DNA from: Pseudofrankia asymbiotica | Lineage (GTDB): Bacteria > Actinomycetota > Actinomycetes > Frankiales > Frankiaceae | DNA length: 9,171 nt | NCBI RefSeq assembly: GCF_001983105.1 | Contig: NZ_MOMC01000017.1 | Span: 83,845-93,015, forward strand | Direction: 5' to 3' | Shown: positions 1-5,360 of the stretch, piece after piece | How the letters are laid out: each line of letters starts with the position of its first letter | Position numbering within the stretch: the first letter of the stretch is position 1 | Program-made: the position numbers and the translations under genes | The notes under the pieces: generated by a model | Database searches by the model: none | What the model saw: only the letters and a program-made list of their open reading frames with translations | What the model was told of the DNA's origin: nothing

Positions 1-61
1 GCCGCAGATCTGAGCCCTGTTCGGACTGGTTGTTGGACCTCGTCACCACCAGCTCGGCCAT
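1..61 (-). CDS. Possible partial ORF running off the left edge (unrecognised)
   Basis: Reading the reverse strand from an ATG at 61-59 gives 20 codons with no stop before the window edge; the peptide begins MAELVVTRSNNQSEQG. Seventeen of the 20 codons end in G or C, which fits coding in this genome better than either open forward frame over the same bases. I see no clear ribosome binding site before the ATG. The frame stays open further upstream to a GTG near 128, so the start is uncertain. I do not recognise the product. It would be divergent from the transglutaminase gene. Low confidence because only about 60 bases are visible. Confidence 0.25.
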   Translation of the reverse strand, partial: MAELVVTRSNNQSEQGSDLR

Positions 62-277
62 GTCAGCGATGGTGCCAGCCGGAGGTGAACTCGGCAGCCG
101 ATCCCGGTGTCCTGCACTGGTCGTCACACGGCGCTTCCGGTCCAGTGCGCCAGGGTAGCTGCTCCGGCGACCCCGGGTAGATCGTTCGTTAATGAGCGGG
201 AAACACTGGGAGCGGACCATAATCGAGGGTCGGAGTCGCCGCACCCAGGCTCGGCGGGGAAGGGCGGTGCGCTGACC
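62..277. promoter_or_regulatory. Upstream region of the transglutaminase gene with a possible -10 element
   Basis: The stretch 180-230 is clearly less GC-rich than its surroundings. It contains CATAAT at 218-223, close to a sigma-70-type -10 box on the forward strand, although I find no good -35 box at 16-19 bases upstream. A 16-base imperfect palindrome with a TTAA centre lies at 183-198; its two mismatched pairs are both G:T. Together these suggest a promoter with a possible regulator site about 55-95 bases before the GTG at 278. An open frame continues upstream to 107, but it reads through this stretch, so I treat that extension as non-coding. Confidence 0.35.
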
Positions 278-1231
278 GTGCAGGACCTGCTGTCCCGGCC
301 ACCCACCGCCGTCGACGCCGGCGGGGAGGCCCTGGCCGCGGCCGGGCGGGTGACCTACCGGATCCGTCAGCGGTTTCGCTACAGCTACGACGGCCCCGCG
401 CGCGACCTGGCGCACCGCCTGGTTGTGCTGCCGCCGCGCCGCCACGGCGACCAGACCGCTCGGCACGGGGAGCTGGCCGTCTCGGCGGCCGCGGCGTCGG
501 TCCGCTGGGAACGCGGGCCCGACGGGGCGCGGACCGCGACCGTCCTGCTCGACGAGGTGCCCGCCGTCCTCGACTTCGACGTCACGGCGATCGTCGAGCG
601 CGGCCCGTCCGCCGGCTGGCCGGCGCTGCCGGCGTCCGTGCTCACCGGCCGGCGGCTGCACACACCGACCCCGCTGACCACCCCGGACGAGACGCTCACC
701 GCTGTCGCGAGCCGGCTCGCCGGCCCGGACCCGCTGACCACCGCGCGCCGGTGCTGCGCGTGGGTGTTCGAGAACATCGCGTACCGCCCGGGCGCGACCC
801 ACGTCGGGACGACCGCCGCGCAGGCGGCCGCTGGCGGCGCCGGCGTCTGTCAGGACCAGGCGCACGTGATGATCGCGCTGTGCCGGGCGGCGGGCCTCCC
901 GGCCCGGTATGTGCTCGGCCACCTGGTCGGTGACGGTGAGTCGCACGCGTGGGTCGAGGTGGTGCTGCCCGACGGCTGGGCGCCGCCTCCGCCCGGCCCG
1001 TCGACGGCGGGCCAGGCCCGGGCGGCCTGGGGGGCGCCCGGCGGCGCTGGCGCCGTGGCCGTGGCGCTCGACCCATGCCACAACCGGCTCGCCGACCGCC
1101 GGTACGTGACCATCGCGGCGGGTCGGGACTACCAGGACGTCATGCCGACCTCCGGCGCGTACCGAGGCAGCGGCCGGGGTTCGCTCACCGCGAGCCAGCG
1201 CGTCGACGTCATCGACCTGAGCGAGGGCTGA
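278..1231 (+). CDS. Transglutaminase-like family protein (bacterial transglutaminase N-terminal region plus core)
   Basis: A 317-residue protein with the cysteine-protease-like transglutaminase fold. From the GTG at 278, an N-terminal beta-rich region (about residues 25-115, starting VTYRIRQRFRYSYD) matches the bacterial transglutaminase N-terminal domain. The core follows at about 150-285. The catalytic triad is visible: Cys191 in GAGVCQDQAHV, His223 in ESHAWVEVV and Asp265 in ALDPCHN. No signal peptide or membrane helix is visible, so it is probably cytoplasmic. Relatives are often encoded with alpha-E and circularly permuted ATP-grasp proteins; neither is seen here, and the substrate is unknown. 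Between Trp234 and Asp265 there is a roughly 30-residue Pro/Gly/Ala-rich insert. The start is a judgement: GGGGAAGGG lies 13 bases before 278. The frame opens at 107, and a GTG at 350, directly before the domain, is an alternative. Confidence 0.85.
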   Translation: MQDLLSRPPTAVDAGGEALAAAGRVTYRIRQRFRYSYDGPARDLAHRLVVLPPRRHGDQTARHGELAVSAAAASVRWERGPDGARTATVLLDEVPAVLDFDVTAIVERGPSAGWPALPASVLTGRRLHTPTPLTTPDETLTAVASRLAGPDPLTTARRCCAWVFENIAYRPGATHVGTTAAQAAAGGAGVCQDQAHVMIALCRAAGLPARYVLGHLVGDGESHAWVEVVLPDGWAPPPPGPSTAGQARAAWGAPGGAGAVAVALDPCHNRLADRRYVTIAAGRDYQDVMPTSGAYRGSGRGSLTASQRVDVIDLSEG

Positions 1232-1306
1232 GCGCCCCACCGCCCGTAGGCCCGGAGCGCGCGCCCGGCACTCGCGGCCGGACGCCTGCCGCGGACGCTC
1301 CCCCCG

Positions 1307-1322
1307 GGCCGCCCGGGCGGCC
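1307..1322. repeat. 16-base perfect palindrome (GGCCGCCC and its complement)
   Basis: The eight bases GGCCGCCC at 1307-1314 are followed directly by their reverse complement at 1315-1322. The site lies 75 bases after the transglutaminase stop. It could form a short GC hairpin contributing to transcription termination, but such palindromes also arise by chance in DNA of this composition. Confidence 0.5.
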
Positions 1323-1342
1323 AGGACCTGGACCACGGACCT

Positions 1343-1368
1343 CGTCGGCGTGTCGCGACACGCCGACG
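1343..1368. repeat. 26-base perfect palindrome; terminator hairpin or operator
   Basis: The arm CGTCGGCGTGTCG at 1343-1355 is followed without any spacer by its exact reverse complement at 1356-1368, and a further T:G wobble pair flanks it. In RNA this would fold as an 11-bp stem with a 4-base loop. It lies 111 bases after the transglutaminase stop and 307 bases before the EAL start. There is no U-tract, which is usual for high-GC actinobacterial hairpin terminators. The exact two-fold symmetry also suits a dimeric repressor site. I cannot decide between these from sequence alone. Confidence 0.65.
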
Positions 1369-1675
1369 GTGACCCGTGGCGGCCCTCACCGCGCATCCGC
1401 CGCCCGGCCATCACCTGCCTGCCGATTCCGGTCTCCGCCGGCCTTCGACGGCCCGCGCGATGGTCCACTTGATCGCCACTTCGGCGACTGTTCGTGATTC
1501 ATTCGCCACCCGGTGCAGTGTTCCGCCGCAGTACGGATACGGTGCGTGTCAAAGTGTGCGCGGGTTGGATGCACGACTGGCATGACTGCCCGTCGGCCTG
1601 ACCTGTCCTCAGCGGGATCGCGGCGGGGACAGGCGGCCAGCACCCGGCCCGGGGACACCGTTCGGAGGCGCGCCT

Positions 1676-3247
1676 GTGCGGGCGCGCCCGGCTCGAGCGC
1701 GCGCGGGTGGTGGGGCCGAGCGCGGCGGGCACCGCGCGGTGCGGGAGAGGGAGGCGGCTCAGGCCGTGACACACATCGACGCCGTGAGACGGTCCGCGGC
1801 CGCGGGCAGCACCCTGGGCGCGCCTGGCTCGCTGGGCATCAGCGGGCCGCTGGGCCCGGGCGGAGTCCTCGCCACCGGCCTGCCAGTCGGCCTGCCAGCC
1901 GGCCGGCACGCGCCGCCCCGCCGCCCCGCCGGGGCGGCGCCGACCGTCTCGGTCCCGGCACGGCCGGCCTCCCTGGTGCCGCTGCTCGCGGCCCTGGTCG
2001 CCGGGCTGGCGCGGGTCGTCACCGACGACGGCGCCGTGACGATCGTCGAGGCCGGCGCCGCCGGCGCGGGTGTCGCCGCGACCGGAGTGGCCGGCTGGTC
2101 GCTGTGGAGGGCGACGGCTCCCGACCGCGGCTGGCTCGGCCGCCTGACGATGACGCTCGCGGGCTGGACCGTCCTGCAGGCCGTGGGCGTGGGGCTCGGC
2201 CCCACGCCCGGGTCGGGGTTCGCGCGGGCGACGGTGGCGGCCGGGGCGCTCGCGGCGCCGCTGCTCGCCGCCGCGGCCCTCGTCGCCCTGCCGCGGCCGT
2301 TCCCGCCCGGCCTCGCCGCGACCCGCGGCCTGGGAGAGGGCGTCAGACAGGCGGGGAAGCGGGTCGTGCAGGCCGAGGGGGGCCACGCCGGCAAGGTGAC
2401 GGGGGCGGCCCTGGGCGCCCGGCTGGCGGAGGCGCTCGTGACCGTGCGCCGCCACGGCTGGGACGAGGCTGGATTCGACGTGCACTACCAGCCGATAGTG
2501 CGGCTGGTGGATGGCGCCGTGGTCGGGCTGGAGGCGCTGGCGCGCTGGACCGAACCGGGGCGCGGCCCGGTGTCGCCGCTGACGTTCGTGGCCGCCGCCG
2601 AGGACGGGGGCCTGGTGGGGACGCTCGACGAGCTCGTGCTGGGCCGGGCCTGCGCCGAGGTAGCCGCGGTGCTCCCGGCGACGCGCGGCGTCCCCGCGAC
2701 CCGGCTGCACGTCAACATCTCCGCCTCGCGGCTCGGCGACCCCGCGTTGCCCGACGTGTTCGCCAGGGCCTTCGGCGCCAGCGGCCTCGACCCGCGTCGG
2801 CTCGTCGTCGAGATCACCGAGACGTACCGGATCGCCGACCTGGCCGCCGCCGCGCGGGTGCTGGAGGCCATCCGCGCGCTCGGGCCGAGCATCGCGGTGG
2901 ACGACGTCGGGGCGGGGCACACGAACCTCGCGGCGCTGCACGAGCTGCCGGTCAGCGTCGTGAAGCTCGACCGATGCCTGATCGAGAACCCGCTCGGCCC
3001 GGGGCGGGCCTCGCGGCTCGGGCGTTCGGTGATCACGGTCGCGCGCTCGCTGGGTGCCGTGGTGGTCGCCGAGGGCATCGAGCGGCGGGCGCAGCGCGCC
3101 GACCTCGCCCTGCTCGGCTGCGAGCTGGGACAGGGCTACCTGTTCGCGCGCCCGGCGCCGCTGGCGACGCTCGCGCCGCTGCTGGCGGTCGCCGCGCCCG
3201 TCGCGCCGCTCGCCGGCTCGGCGGTCGGCGCGTACCTGAGCTCGTGA
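1676..3247 (+). CDS. EAL-domain cyclic di-GMP phosphodiesterase with hydrophobic N-terminal region
   Basis: A 523-residue protein predicted to hydrolyse c-di-GMP to pGpG. Residues 1-95 are Arg/Ala/Pro-rich and low complexity. About four hydrophobic stretches follow (97-115, 119-144, 158-175, 186-206), suggesting a membrane anchor. A linker leads into the EAL domain at about 266-496. Expected catalytic and metal-binding residues are present: Glu286 (EAL of GLEALARW), Asn347, Glu379 in VEITET, Asp409-Asp410, Lys430 in VVKLDR, Glu466 in AEGIE and Gln486 in QGYLF. Activity is therefore likely. Loop 6 reads DDVGAG instead of the usual DDFGTG. No GGDEF or known sensor domain is seen. The GTG at 1676 has GGAGG 7 bases upstream. 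A second in-frame GTG at 1766 also has GGGAGG, 11 bases upstream, and would drop 30 Arg-rich residues. Confidence 0.87.
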   Translation: MRARPARARAGGGAERGGHRAVREREAAQAVTHIDAVRRSAAAGSTLGAPGSLGISGPLGPGGVLATGLPVGLPAGRHAPPRRPAGAAPTVSVPARPASLVPLLAALVAGLARVVTDDGAVTIVEAGAAGAGVAATGVAGWSLWRATAPDRGWLGRLTMTLAGWTVLQAVGVGLGPTPGSGFARATVAAGALAAPLLAAAALVALPRPFPPGLAATRGLGEGVRQAGKRVVQAEGGHAGKVTGAALGARLAEALVTVRRHGWDEAGFDVHYQPIVRLVDGAVVGLEALARWTEPGRGPVSPLTFVAAAEDGGLVGTLDELVLGRACAEVAAVLPATRGVPATRLHVNISASRLGDPALPDVFARAFGASGLDPRRLVVEITETYRIADLAAAARVLEAIRALGPSIAVDDVGAGHTNLAALHELPVSVVKLDRCLIENPLGPGRASRLGRSVITVARSLGAVVVAEGIERRAQRADLALLGCELGQGYLFARPAPLATLAPLLAVAAPVAPLAGSAVGAYLSS

Positions 3248-3277
3248 GGGCTGGCGGGCCTGGGCGGTCGCCAGCCC
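3248..3277. terminator. Hairpin terminator between convergent EAL and cofC genes
   Basis: GGGCTGGCG at 3248-3256 begins immediately after the EAL stop codon and pairs exactly with CGCCAGCCC at 3269-3277, giving a 9-bp GC-rich stem with a 12-base loop. It sits in the 65-base gap between two converging genes, so it could stop transcription from both sides. There is no U-tract. Confidence 0.65.
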
Positions 3278-3312
3278 GGCCTCTCCTCGCGGCCCCTGCC
3301 CGCGCGGTGAGG

Positions 3313-4035
3313 TCAGCCGGCGTTCGCCGCGGCCGTGGCGAGCGCGGCGCTGGTCGCCGGGCCCACGCCCAGCAGCCGCGCCGCCGCGAGGTCCACGACC
3401 GTGTCGACATCGCGGCGCAGACCGGGAACGCTGGCCGCGAGCCCGCCGGTCAGGTCGACGGCGCCCGACCGCACGTGCAGCGCGTGGCTGTCCTCGCCGA
3501 ACCGCGGGAGCAGCTCGCTGCCCGGCGCCGCGCACAGCAGGACGGTGCCTGTTCCGGCGGCGTCGGCGAGGACCGCGCGGCCGGTCGGCGGCGCCGCCAG
3601 CAGCGCGGCGCGCAGCTCGGCCGGGCGCAGCGCGGCGAGGTCGGCCGACATCGCGGCGACGCCATGCCCCGGCCAGCGTCGCGTGGCGACCCTGGCGCCG
3701 TGCCGCAGCGCCGCGTTGAGCCCCCGGTCGGGCAGGTCGGGCACGGCCAGCACCGGTGCCCAGCCTCCGTGGCCCTGGCCCGCGGGGCCGTCCTTCGCGA
3801 CCTCACCGCCGTCCACGGCCTGAGCCGTGATCGCGGCGCTCGCCGCCGGGTCGTTGGTCACCAGCAGCACGCCTGTCACGACATCACGACCGACGGCCGC
3901 CGCCGCGGCGGCGGTGTCGGTCGCCATCGCGAGCGCGAGCAGCGCCCGGCCCGGGTGCTCCAGGCGGCTCTTGGCCGCGCCCAGCCGCTTCAACGGCAGC
4001 ACGACGATCCACCCCTTGGGTCGTCCGCCCGCCAC
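3313..4035 (-). CDS. cofC: Coenzyme F420 biosynthesis guanylyltransferase (CofC/FbiD family)
   Basis: A 240-residue nucleotidyltransferase of the CofC/FbiD family. It activates a three-carbon phosphate acid (phosphoenolpyruvate in mycobacterial FbiD, 2-phospho-L-lactate in archaeal CofC) with GTP, supplying the side chain of F420. Family features in order are VVLPLKRLGAAKSRL at about 11-25 (nucleotide-binding Lys/Arg), VTNDP at 59-63, GLNAALRHGAR at 105-115, SADLAALRPAEL at 130-141, GTGT at 161-164, a PRFGEDSHALH segment at 177-187 and DVDTVVDL at 209-216. Some positions differ from the common form: VLL after GTGT where NTLL is typical, and SADLAAL for PADLPAL. The GTG at 4035 is chosen because it is the nearest start before the first strand; its ribosome binding site is weak. 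It is divergent from gpsA and far from any other F420 gene. Confidence 0.85.
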   Translation of the reverse strand: MAGGRPKGWIVVLPLKRLGAAKSRLEHPGRALLALAMATDTAAAAAAVGRDVVTGVLLVTNDPAASAAITAQAVDGGEVAKDGPAGQGHGGWAPVLAVPDLPDRGLNAALRHGARVATRRWPGHGVAAMSADLAALRPAELRAALLAAPPTGRAVLADAAGTGTVLLCAAPGSELLPRFGEDSHALHVRSGAVDLTGGLAASVPGLRRDVDTVVDLAAARLLGVGPATSAALATAAANAG

Positions 4036-4051
4036 GACCCGACCATATGGG

Positions 4052-4069
4052 CTCGTCTGGCCTGACGAG
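4052..4069. promoter_or_regulatory. Interrupted palindrome just upstream of cofC
   Basis: CTCGTC at 4052-4057 is mirrored by GACGAG at 4064-4069, and the 6-base centre TGGCCT itself contains the palindrome GGCC. This gives an 18-base dyad with only one mismatched pair. It sits 16 bases before the cofC start codon, where it could be an operator or a hairpin limiting ribosome access. The position makes it more interesting than a random GC palindrome, but the evidence is structural only. Confidence 0.4.
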
Positions 4070-4218
4070 ACGTCGAGACCACGTCCGGCGGGTGCCGCGG
4101 TGGGTCGTGGCGCGGTGGCGGCGGCGCCGCGCGGGGGGCGCTGACATAACGTCGGCCCAAGCCCGGTCTGGCTGAGCTGGTCGACGAGCCGGTTACGAGT
4201 GGATGAGACTTCGGCAGC

Positions 4219-5286
4219 ATGACGACGAACGGCAGTGACGGTGGCGGTCCGCTGCGGGCGGCCGCGGTACTCACCGCCGGGTCGTGGGGAACGGTCTTCG
4301 CGAAGATCCTCGCGGACGCCGGGCGAAGGGTGATGCTGGTCACCCGCGACGACGCGCTGGCGGCGACGATCAACCGGGAGCACCAGAACCCGCGGTACCT
4401 GCCCGAGGTCCGGTTACCGGACCGGGTACTGGCGACGTCGGACCCGGCCGAGGCGTTGGCCGGGTCCGACCTGGTGGTGCTGGCCGTGCCCGCGCAGGTG
4501 CTTCGCCCGGCGCTGGCCGTCTGGGCGCCGCTGGTCGAGCCGACGGCGATCTACGTGAGCCTGATGAAGGGCATCGAGAGCGGCAGCAGCCGGCGGATGA
4601 GCGAGGTGATCGGCGAGATCGCGGGCTGCGGCCCGGAGCGGATCGCGGTCGTCAGCGGGCCGAACCTGGCCAGGGAGATCGCGGTCGAGGACCCGGCGGC
4701 GACCGTGATCGCCAGCGCGTCGGCCGCGACCGCCGCCGCCGTCCAGGCCGCCTGCTGGACGCCGTACCTGCGCCCGTACACCAACACCGACGTCATCGGC
4801 TGCGAGCTCGGCGGCGCTACGAAGAACGTCATCGCGCTCGCCGCCGGGATGGTCGAGGGCCTGGGGTTCGGGGCGAACAGCGTCGCGTCGCTCATCACCC
4901 GGGGGCTCGCGGAGACCTCCCGGCTGGGGGTGGCGCTGGGCGCCGATCCCATGACCTTCGCCGGGCTCGCGGGGCTGGGGGACCTGGTCGCGACCTGCTC
5001 CTCGCCCCTGTCGCGCAACCGCACCGTCGGCGAGAAGCTCGGCCGCGGGATGACGCTGGAGGCGGTGCTGGCCGAGCAGCGCCAGGTGGCGGAGGGGGTG
5101 CGGTCGTGCCGCCCCCTGCTCGCGCTCGCCCACCGGCTCGGCGTGCACATGCCTATCAGCCGCCAGGTGGAACGGGTCCTCTATGACGGCCTGCCGCCGC
5201 TGGAGGCGGTCAAGGAGCTGATGAGCCGAGAGCCGGGACCGGAGAACCGCTCGGGGGCGCCGGTCCCGCCGCGGGAGGCTGGCTGA
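4219..5286 (+). CDS. gpsA: NAD(P)-dependent glycerol-3-phosphate dehydrogenase
   Basis: A 355-residue cytoplasmic enzyme that reduces dihydroxyacetone phosphate to sn-glycerol 3-phosphate for phospholipid synthesis. The N-terminal Rossmann domain has AGSWGT at 20-25, SLMKGIE at 114-120 and SGPNLAREIA at 146-155. The C-terminal helical domain contains GGATKNVIALAAG at 198-210 with the catalytic Lys202, GFGANSVASLITRGLAE, GLAGLGDLVATC and SRNRTVG at 265-271. The family loop normally reads GAGSWGT; here the first glycine is Thr19. Length is near the usual 330-350, with a short low-complexity tail of about 17 residues. The ATG at 4219 fits the domain start; GGATGAG about 11 bases upstream is a weak ribosome binding site. 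It is divergent from cofC (183 bases) and convergent with murA. Confidence 0.95.
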   Translation: MTTNGSDGGGPLRAAAVLTAGSWGTVFAKILADAGRRVMLVTRDDALAATINREHQNPRYLPEVRLPDRVLATSDPAEALAGSDLVVLAVPAQVLRPALAVWAPLVEPTAIYVSLMKGIESGSSRRMSEVIGEIAGCGPERIAVVSGPNLAREIAVEDPAATVIASASAATAAAVQAACWTPYLRPYTNTDVIGCELGGATKNVIALAAGMVEGLGFGANSVASLITRGLAETSRLGVALGADPMTFAGLAGLGDLVATCSSPLSRNRTVGEKLGRGMTLEAVLAEQRQVAEGVRSCRPLLALAHRLGVHMPISRQVERVLYDGLPPLEAVKELMSREPGPENRSGAPVPPREAG

Positions 5287-5309
5287 CGCCATCCGCGCTG
5301 TTGGCGTCA
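5284..5309. terminator. Hairpin starting at the gpsA stop codon
   Basis: TGACGCCA at 5284-5291, whose first three bases are the gpsA stop codon, pairs exactly with TGGCGTCA at 5302-5309 around a 10-base loop. This 8-bp stem is the first of two hairpins in the 74-base gap between the convergent gpsA and murA-like genes. Confidence 0.55.
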
Positions 5310-5318
5310 TCCCCGGTC

Positions 5319-5355
5319 GCCGGCTGGCCCCGGACGGTGCTCAGGGCCAGCCGGC
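5319..5355. terminator. Strong hairpin terminator between convergent gpsA and murA
   Basis: GCCGGCTGGCCC at 5319-5330 pairs exactly with GGGCCAGCCGGC at 5344-5355, a 12-bp GC-rich stem around a 13-base loop. It starts 5 bases after the murA stop (read on the reverse strand) and 32 bases after the gpsA stop, so it can serve both genes. No U-tract is present, as is common in actinobacteria. Confidence 0.7.
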
Positions 5356-5360
5356 CGGTT

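Larger units (their letters stand above)
1232..1675. other. Intergenic spacer between the transglutaminase and EAL genes
   Basis: This 444-base stretch has no convincing gene; frames open here lack domain signals. Its left half is extremely GC-rich and holds two perfect palindromes (1307-1322 and 1343-1368). Its right part, about 1464-1585, is less GC-rich and is the likely promoter region for the EAL gene. TACGGT at 1538-1543 fits the loose actinobacterial TAnnnT -10 pattern but has no recognisable -35 partner, so I do not call a promoter. Confidence 0.6.

Noticed and set aside
1917..1940. GC hairpin (GCCGCCCC and GGGGCGGC) inside the EAL gene
   Set aside because: It lies in codons for a low-complexity linker and is explained by Ala, Pro and Gly codon use.
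1499..3535. Long reverse-strand frame (678 residues) opposite the EAL gene
   Set aside because: Low-complexity Arg/Gly/His composition without motifs; it is antisense to the clear EAL domain and would overlap the cofC end.
1513..4065. Very long forward frame (850 residues) crossing the EAL and cofC genes
   Set aside because: It is rich in Arg, Gly and Ala with no domain and is the shadow frame of well-supported genes on both strands; high GC content makes such open frames common.
4036..4383. N-terminal extension of cofC by 116 residues
   Set aside because: It would overlap the start of gpsA on the opposite strand, and the family fold begins just after the GTG at 4035.
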